DNA of 64,000 bases from Hysterangium stoloniferum (GCA_015178975.1 WHVD01000138.1:156018-220017), one strand, 5' to 3'. Shown: positions 11,201-22,976, counted from the first letter of the stretch. A program made the numbers and translations. The notes: generated by a model from the letters alone, not told the origin.

Positions 11201-13366
11201 CAGCTTCAGGTGTGGGAAGCCCGACAGCTCATACTGGGTCCAGAGCACCCTGACACCATTCGAGCCAAGGCCAATTTGGCAAGGACCTACAGTGACCTGG
11301 GAAGGACCAAGGAGGCAGAGGTGCTTGAGCTTCAGGTGTTGGAAGCCCAACAACTCATACTAGCTCCAGAGCACCCTGACACCATTCTGGCCAAGGCCAA
11401 TTTGGCAAGCACCTACAGTGACCTGGGAAGGACCAAGGAGGCAGAGGTGCTTGAGCTTCAGGTGTTGGAAGCCCTACAGCTCATACTAGGTCCAGAGCAC
11501 CCTGACACCATTCTAGCCAAAGCCAATTTGGCAAGGACCTACATTGAGCTGGGAAGGCCCAAGGAGGCAGAGGTACTGTATCTTCAGGTGTTGGAAGCCC
11601 AACAGCCCCTACTGGGTCCAGAGCATCCTTACACTATTCAGGCCAAGGCCAATTTGGCAAGGACCTACAGTGAGCTGGGAAGGCCCAAGGAGGCAGAGGT
11701 GCTTGAGCTACAAGTGTTGGAAGTCCGACAGATCATACTAGGTCCAGAGCACCCTGACACCATTCAAGCCAAGGCCAATTTGGCAAGGACCTACAGTGAC
11801 CTGGGAAGGCCCAAGGAGGCAGAGGTGCTGGAGCTACATGTGTTGGAAGCCCGACAGCTCATACTAGGTCCAGAGCACCCTGACACCATTTTAGCCAAGG
11901 CCAATTTGGCAAGCACCTACAGTGACCTGGGAAGGCCCAAGGAGGCAGAGGTGCTTGAGCTTCAGGTGTTGGAAGCCCAACAGCTCATACTAGGTCCAGA
12001 GCACCCTGACACCATTTTAGCCAAGGCCAATTTGGCAAGCACCTACAGTGACCTGGGAAGGCCCAAGGAGGCAGAGGTGCTTGAGCTTCAGGTGTTGGAA
12101 GCCCAACAGCTCATACTGGGTCCAGAGCACCCTGGCACCATTCGAGCCAAGGCCAATTTGGCAAGGACCTACAGTGAGCTGGGAAGGCCCAAGGAGGCAG
12201 AGGTGCTTGAGCTACAAGTGTTGGAAGTCCGACAGATCATACTAGGTCCAGAGCACCCTGATACCATTCAAGCCAAGGCCAATTTGGCAAGCACCCACAG
12301 TGACCTGGGAAGGCCCAAGGAGGCAGAGGTACTTCAGCTTCAGGTGTTGGAAGCCCAACAGCTCATACTGGGTCCAGAGCACCCTGGCACCATTCGAGCC
12401 AAGGCCAATTTGGCAAGGACCTACAGTGACCTGGGAAGGCCCAAGGAGGCAGAGGTGCTTCAGCTTCAGGTGTTGGAAGCCCAACAGCTCATACTAGGTC
12501 CAGAGCACCCTGGCACCATTCTAGCCAAGGCCAATTTGGCAAGGACCTACAGTGACCTGGGAAGGCCCAAGGAGGCAGAGGTGCTCGAGCTTCAGGTGTT
12601 GGAAGCCCGACAGCTCATACTAGGTCCAGAGCACCCTGGCACCATTCGAGCCAAGGCCAATTTGGCAAGCATCTACAATAAGCTGGGAAGGCCCAAGGAG
12701 GCAGAGGTGCTCGAGCTTCAGGTGTTGGAAGCCCGACAGCTCATACTAGGTCCAGAGCACCCTGGCACCATTCTAGCCAAGGCCAATTTGGCAAGGACTT
12801 ACAGTGACCTGGGAAGGCCCAAGGAGGCAGAGGTGCTTCAGCTTCAGGTGTTGGAAGCCCAACAGCTCATACTAGATCCAGAGCATCCTGGCATCATTCA
12901 AGCCATGGCCAATTTGGCAAGGACCTACAGTGACCTGGGAAGGCCCAAGGAGGCAGAGGTGCTTGAGCTTCAGGTGTTGGAAACCCAACAACTCATACTA
13001 GGTCCAGAGCACTCTGACACCATTCTAGCCAAGGCCAATTTGGCAAGGACCTACAGTGACCTGGGAAGGCCCAAGGAGGCAGAGGTGCTTCAGCTTCAGG
13101 TGTTGGAAGCCCGACAGCTCATACTAGGTCCAGAGCACCCTGGCACCATTCGAGCCAAGGCCAATTTGGCAAGGACCTACAGTGATCTGGGAAGGCCCAA
13201 GGAGGCAGAGGTGCTTCAGCTTCAGGTGTTGGAAGCCCAACAGCTCATACTAGGTCCAGAGCATCCTGACACCATTCTAGCCAAGGCTAATTTGGCAAGC
13301 ATCTACAATAATCTGGGAATGTACAAGGAGGCAGAGGTGCTGGAGCTTCATGTATTGGAATCCTGA
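8213..13366 (+). CDS. NOD-like receptor: SesB-like hydrolase / NB-ARC / 19 TPR
   Basis: A fungal STAND/NLR protein of about 1,610 residues. I place seven exons: 8213-8439, 8498-8732, 8779-8841, 8898-9212, 9265-9460, 9513-9720 and 9778-13366. All introns are GT-AG, 46-58 bp, and they preserve frame through every junction. Residues about 75-290 form an alpha/beta-hydrolase of the SesB-like type: HGLDGH oxyanion region, then IAHSLGGI with the nucleophile Ser near residue 167, and LATPHQG. The NB-ARC domain follows: GMAGVGKTQI (Walker A, about 393-402), KKWLLILDNAD (Walker B, about 466-476), LGSLPLAVDIAG (GLPL motif, about 549) and WTIHPVIHTW in the position of the MHD motif. TPRs fill about 815-1610. 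Family knowledge suggests ligand binding by the TPRs triggers NB-ARC oligomerisation and activates the hydrolase in non-self recognition or regulated cell death. ATG 8213 was preferred because MIPIFKRLKR is typical for the family. It appears intact except for a possible premature stop (see findings). Confidence 0.9.
10982..13366 (+). repeat. TPR-coding tandem array, 19 units of 126 bp
   Basis: Eighteen complete units and a shortened 19th, each 126 bp (42 codons), with no insertion or deletion between units. The core of each reads LGPEHPDTI, AKANLARTYSDLGRPKEAEV and LQVLEARQLI with few changes. Positions 7 (D/G), 10 (L/R/Q), 17 (R/S), 32 (E/Q) and 39 (Q/R) vary between two or three residues in shuffled combinations, while the rest is almost fixed. 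Units 6 and 10 share the rarer VRQII ending, which suggests a block of four units was duplicated. This is the pattern of unequal exchange and conversion within an array. Each unit is a TPR of the 42-residue kinesin-light-chain type. Confidence 0.97.
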
Positions 13367-13754
13367 CAGCTCATACTAGGTCCAGAGCACCCTCACATCA
13401 TCCTGATCAAGGCCAATTTTGTTAGAATCAGAAATACAATATCTATACTAGGCAGACTGTTATAAGTCCCATTTGGCATCAGTAACTGGTTGTTACTGTT
13501 ATATAACTATCTACTAATACTTGTGTTGGTACTTTGTTTTTTAAAAGCTAAATTGTACTTATTTCCTAGTAAAATACTGCATGTGAGATATCATTGGAGA
13601 TTTTTCATCCTGTAGCTGTCTTTATTAAGGAGGATAGTCACAATTTATTGAATATACAAAATTTTATAGAATAGTCCTCATATTTTAAGTGAGTGTATTT
13701 TTCCTGCCCATGCCCACATGTCCCAGGAGCCCATATTCCACCACCCCAAGACGG
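13367..13754. other. NLR 3' flank with a half TPR remnant
   Basis: From 13367 to about 13420 the sequence still reads as a TPR unit in frame (QLILGPEHPHII...KAN), then diverges and meets TAA at about 13464. The rest is AT-rich and without a gene. It probably holds the NLR 3' UTR. The first bases of a decayed gypsy gag begin near 13755. Confidence 0.6.
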
Positions 13755-13925
13755 TCCAGCTGCTGCTCCTGGGGAACTTCCAGGAGGAACTGGTTTTTGA
13801 AAAGTCAACGAAGACTTCCTCATGGTGACGTTACGGGGTGGTTCCAGACTTGCAGGTCTCTGGTGAGGTTTTGAACTACTTGGGGTTATCAAAGATCTTG
13901 GTGTTTGGTTCTTGCCAGTGGTCAT
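13755..13925 (-). pseudogene. Gypsy gag N-terminal fragment (element C)
   Basis: The minus-strand frame starts MTTGKNQTPRSL and carries RPASLEPPRNVTMRKSSLTF, nearly the same as the gag N-terminus of element A at 15423. Homology ends after about 55 codons, where the frame runs into unrelated sequence. Together with the LTR fragment to its right, it is a truncated 5' end of a gypsy copy lying minus-strand. Confidence 0.8.
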
Positions 13926-14001
13926 TTATGTGCTTAGAAACTAATAGTCGTAAAGTAATGTTTTCTTCGTAGGGAAAGAGCGGTCTGGCCCGGATCACCA
14001 C

Positions 14002-14495
14002 TGTGAAGAGTGGTGGAAGTTCTAACTGTTCTATATATGAAGAATATCGACCATTTAGGTACGACATGTAGTTGTATTGACAGTCTAAGTCCAATACATG
14101 CTGAACAAGTATTGACTGTTAGTTCAATATGTCTGAGTGAAGTAACTATCTAAGGTAGAGTAGATAGCTAAAATGAATAAAGGGAATCGACCGTTAGGTA
14201 TGATTCTGAATGACTGCTCGAGTGTAGAAAAGAGTAATGAGAGTCAAATGATAGAGTAGCACAGATGTTGTCCACGTGGGTGGAGATATAAGTGGAGTTT
14301 CGACTGGCACAGTTCAAAACTATGATCGTGTAGATAGTTGAAGCCCGTCTGTGATGGTCGAGATGATACCCCAATCACGACTTACAGGACACTAACTATG
14401 TGTCTGGGTAAGTCGTGGTTGTGGGGTAAAAGGTGTCTAAGTTTTAACTACGGGCGCTAGAATACATAAGTCTGGTGTGTATGTGCCCACAAGAG
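14002..14495 (-). mobile_element. Truncated gypsy LTR of element C
   Basis: The minus-oriented LTR begins at the CTTCACA end (TGTGAAGAG on the plus strand) directly after a TGGTGATCCGGGC primer-binding site. It is truncated at about 14495, after the GTGCCCACAAGAG block, roughly 130 bp short of the expected TGTGAGAGG end. There it joins a plus-strand gypsy RNase H fragment, so the break is a rearrangement junction. Confidence 0.75.
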
Positions 14496-14720
14496 CTTTT
14501 GACCGTGTGCAGGATGTGCCATCCTTTGTTCATCGGTACAAAACCAAACAGCCCGAGATTGAGTGGTCAGATTCATGGGGACCCACTTTTGAGGCGACCG
14601 AAGTTACCATTGAACGAGTCATTGCATATTGGAGTCGCACACTGAAAAGCGCTGAACGTAACTATTCTGCCACTGAACAGGAAGCGTTAGCAGCAAAGGA
14701 GGGACTAGTCCACTTCCAAC
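14496..14720 (+). pseudogene. Gypsy RNase H fragment
   Basis: The plus-strand frame contains VIAYWSRTLKSAERNYSATE then QEALAAKEGLVHFQL, the conserved RNase H block of Ty3/gypsy polyproteins, preceded by TEVTIER. It is cut on the left by the element C LTR fragment and on the right by the 5' LTR of element A. It is probably the target into which element A inserted or recombined. Confidence 0.8.
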
Positions 14721-15346
14721 TGTGAGAGGTATGGTGAAATACACTCAGGAAATATAGTCGGATGAGCTCTTACTATATCTCCTTTATTATTTCTATTTTC
14801 TCTCTTTTATTATATCTATATTAGTTCAACGACCTATGTATGTGGTACATCGACTCTTGTGGGCGCACACGCAGACTTATGTATTCTAGTGCCCGTAGTT
14901 TAGAACTCAGACACTTTTTACACTGCAACCACAACTTACCCAGACACCTGTTAGTGTCCTGTAAGTTGTGATTGGTGTATCGTCTCGACCGTCACAGACG
15001 GGCTTTAGCTACTCATTCAAACTGAGTTTCGAACTGTATCAGTCGAAACTCAATCCTTATCTCAACTCGCGTGGACTACATCCACGCTTCTCTATTATTC
15101 GACTCTCTAACTACTCTACTTGCACTCGAGCAGTTGTCCAGAATCACACTTAACAGTCGATTCTACTTATTCGTTCTAGCTATCTACCTTACTTTAGATG
15201 GCTACTTCTCTCTACCGTATTGAACTAAGTAGTCAATATGCGTTCGGTCCGTATTAGACTTAGACAGTCAATACATCGTGGTATCGTACCTCAACGGTCG
15301 ATATTCTTCATATATAGAACGGTTAGAACTTCTACCACTCTTCACA
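14721..15346 (+). mobile_element. 5' LTR of gypsy element A
   Basis: A 626-bp LTR, TGTGAGAGG...CTTCACA, directly followed by the primer-binding site and gag of element A. The matching 3' LTR is not present because the element is cut at 20570. Confidence 0.88.
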
Positions 15347-15347
15347 G

Positions 15348-15365
15348 TGGTGATCCGAGCTGGAC
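15348..15365 (+). other. Primer-binding site of gypsy element A
   Basis: TGGTGATCCGAGCTGG starts two bases after the LTR. Its TGG start fits pairing with a tRNA 3' CCA end. The tRNA species is not identified. Confidence 0.65.
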
Positions 15366-15422
15366 CGCTCTTTCCCTATGAAGAAAAACATTTATTTCAA
15401 CTATCAAATTCTAAGCACATAA

Positions 15423-18400
15423 ATGACCACTGGCAAGAACCAAACGCCGAGATCCTCTGTGACCCCGAGTAGTTCAAAGCCTCGTCAAAGACCTGCAAGT
15501 CTGGAACCACCCCGTAATGTCACCATGAGGAAGTTTTTGTTGACTTTTCAAAAACCAGCTCCTCCTGGAAGTCCCGTCGAAGCAGTAGCTGGACCGTCAA
15601 CGGATGCCCCTCCAAGTCCACGAGAAGAACATCCGTCAACTGAGCAGTTGAACGTCCCTGGAGCTAAGGTTGAAATTACCTGTGCTTCTGAACCCGTTCT
15701 CTTGTTCCCACCTAAACAGGTCATCCTTAACCAATTCTTTAGGGGTCATATGATTTACGCCCAGCCCATCGACTTACAATGGGATGCGTACTACGCCGAT
15801 CGAATTTCTGCGGATCAGGTTACTCCCTTTGTGGAGGAGTACAATACGGACTACCCCCTCTTACCGGTGACTGTAGCAGTCTGGTTAGGTCGTTATCAGG
15901 CTATTTTATCAGCGCAAGATCTATTCACACGACCTGGAACCCTTGAGGATCTAACTTGCTCGATCCCCGAATGGTCGAGCGAAGTTACTTCTGTTATGGA
16001 AGGAGGGAGGATGGTTCTTAAACAAGAAGTGTTCTCTTCATTCCTCAAAGCGTTCCGCACGCACGATGACGCGTTACAAATCCTTCACGACCTACTCGGT
16101 GGGGATCACATCGTCCCCAAAGTCGACTACCAGTATATATACATTCAGATGCTGGAGGAGTCTCTTAACGGGATTACTCGGAATTCTTCGTTTGCATATT
16201 TCACTTTAAGGGGTCGGTTAAGGCGAAATCAGAGAAGACTCGATAAGATGGTTTTGGAGGTGCTTTACCCTTATGGTGATTCCATCCAGGTACCCGATTC
16301 GCCCATCTCCACAACAAGTTCGTTTGTTCGTACCCTGAATGGATCTCCCGACACTCGTTTCCTTCATTCGCTCAATCGTCCCATTATTTTGCAAGACTTC
16401 CCGTCTGACATGAGGATGCAGGTTGCGGAATGTCTTCAGGAAAAAGGAATGGAAATATGCATCCCCCTCTATCAGCCTCAACCTCGTCGACCTTTGAATA
16501 CGGTCAAAATCAAGAGAGGGATTGCGATGGAACCTAGCCCTACCCCCCATCAGGAAATTCACCGCTCTCGCGTCACGTTCGAAAGAATCCCTGGCAATAC
16601 AAACATGCGTGATGAACCAACTACGACTAGATATTGATCAGTCGCCAACAGGGTCAACCGTCTTTCTCCACTGCATTCACCAAAGGTATAGCTGGTCAGG
16701 TTGCTGGTCGAGGATCGCCGAATCCAGTCGATCCTCGCCATTCCCTGCCGATCTCCTCCAACCCTTTTCTGCCATCAGGAGGACCTCCTAGTAATTCATC
16801 TGGGAGTTCTAGTACCTCAAGCGATGGAGGGAATTCGGGACGTGGGGGCGTCACGGTAGAGTACCTAGCTCTCCCTTTTGAACTCCGATGCAACCTCGAG
16901 CCAGCGGGCCTATCGATGACTTACCTAAGGATAAAAGGATCGCTCTTAACACCAACGACATCAAGATCAAATGGTCAGACCTTCCCGAATACGATGGGAC
17001 TCAATCCAAGGCGTTGGATTACATCATGGATATTATGAGCCTCTCGGAGATCTCTGACTCCATGAGTACATTGTTGGGAGTCACTCTGCCAAGATGACTC
17101 ACCGGTGGTGCTAAGATCTGGTGGAGCACCCTAGACCGTGAACATCGCACTGAGTTTAGTCGATCTCACGGATCGTTTCTTTGGGGCATCGTAGAAGGAT
17201 TACTTGGAACTCGTTGGTGTGAATCCTTGGCTCTAGAATGGGAAGCCATGAAATTTCGACAGGCTGGTCACAATCATGAGACACCCATTCATTACATTCA
17301 GCGAAGGGTCAAGCTCTATTGATTCTTGTATGGGTTCCACCAAAACCGGAAGGACGAAATGCACAGACTTATCCTGACACTGCCCACGGAATGGCTTTAT
17401 CTTCTACAGGGACAACCTATCGACGACATCATGAGCCTACAGACTTACGCGAACAATTTACAAGAGGCGTTGATCAATGCTTGGGTTCAAACACATCAAG
17501 AGCGTTATCGGTTCCAAAAGCCTAGAGTCATGATCGCCGAGCAAGACAAGTCGGATCCCTGGCATGAGGAAGAGCACTCTGGAAGAATCGACCCCACTAA
17601 CCGAGGTCACGTCCTCCTTGGCGAACTCGAGGATAAAACCGTCCCTAGGAGATCGAACGCTAAGCAGGGTAAGAAACACGGCAAGTTCTTTTTTGAACAG
17701 AGTGACAAGAAAAGCATCGCCAAACCTCCGAAGGAGTGTTGGATTTGTGGGAGTTTAGAGCATTTCAAGATCGACTGCCCCCATGCGGGCAGGATGTCGC
17801 ACTATGTCTCTATTAACAAGTGCTCCGCGCAGAACCCAATGGAAGAGGCGGAGGATCAAAGGGCTTATGAAATGGTTTATGGATTAAGTGTATAGGGACA
17901 AGTACATAACATTGATGAGGAATCGATTTTCATTTCTGTCTACCTTCCTCAGTCAGAGGACAGCATCGTTTCAGATGTGAAAGCATCCTCGAATGAGAAC
18001 GAGACATCGCAAGTGTATGTTTCTATATCAGACCATGATTTTCTCGAGAAAGGAGACTGGCTAGACGCTCATCGTCAGAACCGTGAAGGTCTGACTGAGA
18101 CGAGAGTTTTATCGCGACCTGAACCTCCCACCATTGAGGAAATCGTCGATGAGGACGCATTTGCAAACCGATCTAAGGAAATAAGTCAGACCTACATTAT
18201 AGAAGACCCCTCTGAGTCAGAGGGATCGGAGGAGGAGAGCTTCCCCTTTGACCCAGGGCAATTACCTGACTTAATTCCTTGCGATGAGTCAGACTCTGAA
18301 GCAGACGACTCTATTTCGAACGCCACTCCCAAGGTACCTAACGGTAGATGTATCAGGAGGAACGTCAAACTGGCTGCAAGAAAAGAAAGCAAAAGACCTA

Positions 18401-20570
18401 GAGTTCAATACCCCCGATCCAGTCGACTTATGAAAGAGGATTCGACTATTATTTATCGCAGAAGGGACCCTCCGGGTGGATATTCCAGTATTGGGATTTC
18501 AGCATTACACATCTACAGATGCATAGGAAATTCAGAAGCCTCAAATCCTATTAAAATCAGGCTGGATGCTGGGGCTGACCTCTCCTTAATCTCGGAGGAT
18601 TTCTATAAGGAACTAGAGGACCGCCCTAAACTCAAGCAAGGACTCAAGCTGCATCTCATACAACTTACCGGTAATGCCAAAGTATTAGGATACGTCAATG
18701 TCGGACGACACCGGTATACTCCTTAAATTTACCGCTGAAATGTATGTTGTCCGAGGTATGACCTTCCCGATCCTTCTTGGAGAAGACTTTCACGTGAACT
18801 ATGAGATCGGGACATTGCGAGACCAACCGCTGGGTTCCAGATTGATTTTGCCTGGGAGAGCGGGATCTATCCCAGCCAGTTCTTCCAAGGAGCCGCAGCC
18901 TTTAACCTTTTCGATTAGCAAGATCCCCTTTGAGGAATTAGCCAATGACTCGCCTGAATTGACTTCCAAACCAGACAAAGGAGTGCATACTGAAAGAGTC
19001 GCACGGGCCTTACAAGATTGTACTATAGAACTGCAATCGGCTCGATTAGTACCAATCTTTGTAGGAGATCTTATTGGTGGCCAATGGATAGTCGAGGGAG
19101 TTGTCTTGCAGAATGATGATGGGAGTATACTAGCTGCTCCCACCACCGCCATCTCTAGGGAACATGCCGCAATACCTCTCGCTAATCCCTCTCTGATGCC
19201 AAGAATCATCAGACGAGGGGAAACCGTTGGATTAATTCATGACGCGAACAAATGGGCCCAGACTCCTAGATCTTTGACTGAGAAAGCATCGATGCAGTCA
19301 ATGGCAACCAAGATCACCCATCCCGTTGAGAGTCTATCAAAAATAGAAGAGGAGCGTGTCCTGAATCCTCAATCCTCTGGACTGCCCCCAGAACGGGAAC
19401 TCGCAGACGATTTCGACCCGGCAGGTCCTAAAACGTCAGAGGTTGCCACCACGGAAACGTTTCATGCGGAAGATCTGCATAAGCTGGTTAACTTAGGACC
19501 TGACATCCCTACCGAGGTCTCCTCCCACTTGGAGTCGGTATTAACTAAGAATGTCCTAGCCTTCGGAGTAGACGGGCGACTGGGACAAGTGGATGTCAAG
19601 GTCAATGTCCCATTGAAAAAGGGTGCACAACCTATTTCAATGTCAATGTTCCCAACCTCCCCAGCTAATAGGAAAGTCATTGATGAACAAATGGATACTT
19701 GGTTCCAACAGGGAGTAATTGAACTGTCCAAGAGTCCTTGGGGGGCGCCAGCCTTTGTTGTCTATCGCAACGGGAAACCACGAGTAGTGATCGACTATAG
19801 AAAGTTGAACAGTCTAACAGTTCCCGACGGATTCCCGCTGCCACACCAGTCGGAAATCATGCAAGCGCTTTCGGGCTCCAACATCTTATCTTCCTTTGAT
19901 GCACTAGCCGGTTTTACCCAACTTGAAATGTTAGAGGAAGACAAGCCGAAGACCACCTTCAGATCCCATCAAGGACTGTGGCAATTCAGGAGAATGCCCT
20001 TTGGACTTCGTAATGGACCTTCTATATTCCAAAGGGTTATGCAAACCATACTTGCACCTTACTTATGGATATTCTGTCTGGTTTATATTGACAACATCGT
20101 GATATTTTCTAAGACATGGGACGATCATCTAGAACATTTAGATCAGGTTTTACAAGCCATAATTGCCGCAGGAATCACTCTCTCACCCAAAAAGTGCTAT
20201 GTAGGGTATAATTCGATTCTACTACTAGGACATAAGGTGTCTAGACTCGGCTTTTTGACCCATCAAGAAAAGGTCGCCGCTATATTAGAATTGGCTACAG
20301 CTTCTAAGATAGCGGATCTTCAACGTTTTCTAGGAATGGTTCTGTATTTCTCTGCGTATATACCATTTTACTCCTGGACGGTCGCTCCACTTTTCAACCT
20401 CTTGAAGAAAGGAGTTCGTTGGAATTGGGATTCTGAACACACCCGAGCTTTTGAGGACATCAAGGTTGCGTTGAGCTCAGCTCCAGTACTCGGACACCCC
20501 GCAAACGGTATGCCTTATCGGTTATACACAGACGCTTCGGACTTTGTGCTAGGATGTTGTCTCCAACAAA
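15423..20570 (+). pseudogene. Ty3/gypsy gag-pol, frameshifted and 3'-truncated (element A)
   Basis: The longest retroelement coding region here. Gag opens at 15423 (404 codons), then passes through frameshifts at about 16630, 16890, 17098-17326 (with a TGA near 17323), 17895 and 18700. The zinc knuckle CWICGSLEHFKIDC lies near 17740-17780. The aspartic protease appears near 18560 as LDAGADLSL, with Ala where Ser or Thr is usual after the catalytic Asp. Reverse transcriptase follows: VIDYRKLNSLTVPDGFPLP, MPFGLRNGPSIFQRVM and VYIDNIVIFS (about 20085), where the second Asp of YIDD is Asn. RNase H begins with LYTDASDFVLGC and is cut at 20570 by the fold-back element. Integrase and the 3' LTR are missing. 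It is certainly inactive on its own. Confidence 0.92.
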
Positions 20571-22109
20571 CACTGGAGGCATCCCAAGATTTTTGGAGTT
20601 GGAAAACCTTCAGAAAATCTTGTTATTTGGCCAAATTTTCTAAGTGTTTTGTGAATTGAAAAAATCTTTGAAAATTCTGAGTTTTAGTAGGTTTTTCTGA
20701 GGCCAAAAATTGGATCTGAAAATTCTAAAAATTTGCATCAGGAAATTATGAGGAAATATTGTTGGAAATAGCCTATTCTTTATGGATTTTCTGAATAAGA
20801 AAACTTTTAGAAAACCCTGTATTTTCTTAGGATTTTTCCACCTAACAAAATCCTATGAAAACTGTAATAATGTGCCTAGGAAAATCAATTGAAAACCACA
20901 TATTTCTACTTAATTCTGCCCCTGAGGAAAATTCAGTGAAAACTACGGTTTTCTGCCTGAAAAAATCTTGAGCCAAGACAAAGTTTTTTTAATGTTTTGT
21001 CAAGGGGAAAACCATGATGAAATTTGCAATTTAATTATACATAAATCATTGAATAATTATATATTTCAACAAAATTTTCCTTAGTCACAAACACTATGGA
21101 AATTCAAAAAATCTGTTTGTGAAATCATGAAGAAATTGATGATTTTCCATGAGTTTCTTAGAGGTTTTTCAAGGTGAGAAACCCTGAACCGATGTTTTGC
21201 AATTCAGCACGATTCGCAAATATTCGAAAGGATACAGTGCGATTCAGTGTGATTCACAAATGTTTGAAAAGATACAGTGTGATTCATTACAATTGGCAAG
21301 TGTTCGGGAATATTCAATGCGATTTGCAAGTTTTCAGGAGGCTAGAATGTGACTCTTTTAGACTTTTTGCAACTATTCTAGACTTTTTGCAACTATTCTA
21401 GACTCTTTGTGATTGTTTGCGACTGTTTGCAACTCTGATAGACTGTTTGCGACTCTTTTGGACTTTTTACGACTCTTTTGGACTTTTTGCGACTCTTTTG
21501 GACTCTTTGCGACTCTTTTAGACTCTTTGTGACTCTTATAGACTTGTTATGACTGTTATAGACTCTTTGCAACTGTTATAGACTCTTTGTGACTCATGTA
21601 GACTCTTTGTGACTTTTTGTGACTCGTTTAGATTCTTTGCGACTCTTTTAGATTCTTTGTGACTCTTTTAGATTCTTTGCGACTTTTTTAGACTCTTTGC
21701 AACTTACTCTTTGTGACTCTTTGAAAAGTTGCAAAGTTGCACAAAGTTGCAAAGTGTTCACATGAAGTCACAAAGTCACACAAAGTCACAAAGTATCGCA
21801 AAAAGTCGCGTTGCAAAAAGTCACAAAAGTGTCACAAATCATAGCAGTGTCTTCACACAATAATAATCTATGTAAAAAGCCTCCAAAATTTCTATTATCC
21901 TCTTTTCTCTATGACCACAAACAATGATACACTATACACACAGCACATGGAGAAAGGGAGGAAAAAAACGCATCACTGTCAATTATATAGATAATGTATG
22001 TTAAAAAGAAGCCGCAGCAAACCTGATATACAGTAGGAGGTACACATCGTATGTGAATTTGAAGCTGGGGGATGATGGCATGGAACAAGAAAATGGGGCT
22101 TGGGGCAGG
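20571..22109 (+). repeat. Left arm of the fold-back element
   Basis: Runs from CACTGGAGGC through an AT-rich part, then about 21220-21720 made of loosely repeated GACTCTTT(T/G)xx words, then CAAAGTCACA words, ending at CTTGGGGCAGGC near 22109. Each part is present in reverse order and complement in the right arm with few differences. Only about three copies of the 20-bp motif expanded in the other arm are present. Confidence 0.9.
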
Positions 22110-22976
22110 CAGTATCCAAGATGGCGGCAGCGGCAGGGGGCAGGCTGGGGTGATGGTGGGTAGGTACAGGTAGTTGAGTATCGATACCAGTATCATCAGG
22201 CGCAGGATATAAACGAGACATTGGTTATATTAAGTAGAATATACTTTTTACTTGTATAAATCTTGAAAGCTGGTGCAGTGCTGGCTGGGGCGGGGTGACA
22301 AGGCGGGGAGAGGTGCTGTGGGCATGATGGTGTGATATAATATGCTGAGCAAGAAAAAGGGAATCAAACTCCAAGTCTAGCTGGAGAGGATAGCAATAAA
22401 AGTGGGGGGGATAACCAAAGGGAACCGGCCAGAGGAGACAATGGCGAAACGTGATCACTCATCCATCCTATTCATATCTCCGTTTTCATCATCTGCATAC
22501 TGCTCCACAGACTGCCATGCTGCACATTTGCGGGGGACAGCGCAAGCGTGGTCCCCAGGCCCAACGGGTGCTGGTACGACTGGCGCGTCGTCGACGTGTG
22601 CGGGTGATGCGAGCCAGTATACAACGTGTGGTGCGAGTCGCATGCCTCCCCGCGAGAAATGGCCCGGCCCCACCTCCGCGCCCGATCCGCCACCCGCCGC
22701 ACCGCTCGAGCTGGTCGTGGTGGTGCTCGGCGAGCCCCCAGGGCCCTGCGGGAAAAACGGCGCCATCAGCGTCCCAAGCCCCAGCATGCTGCCCCCACCC
22801 CCTCCGCCGCTGCCACCCCTACTCGCGTTCCCCACACCACTGCCGCTCCCGCTGAGGCTGCCGTATCCGCTCCTGCCGTTCCCCGCGGCGCCACTACCAA
22901 GCCCAGGCGGGAAGCCCCCAAAGTCCACGCTCGAGCCGGTCTCGTCGGACCAGTTCTGCGCGTGGTACGGGGGTGC
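22110..22976 (-). pseudogene. Captured gene-like GC-rich segment in the element loop
   Basis: The loop is abruptly GC-rich at about 22500-22976, in contrast to the AT-rich arms. On the minus strand an open frame (23015 to 22455) reads a Gly/Ser-rich, low-complexity protein: APPYHAQNWSDETGSSVD, FGGFPPGLGSG, then Gly runs, Thr/Ser runs and a tail with SVEQYADDENGDM. It looks like a piece of a host gene, such as a disordered part of a transcription factor, taken up by the element, as in Pack-type transposons. The 22110-22450 part is less GC-rich and has no clear frame. No domain is recognisable, so the source gene is unknown. Confidence 0.5.

Noticed and set aside
11135-12500. Open frames on the other strand and other frames of the TPR array
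   Set aside because: They are periodic shadows of the 126-bp unit and carry no start context or motif of their own.
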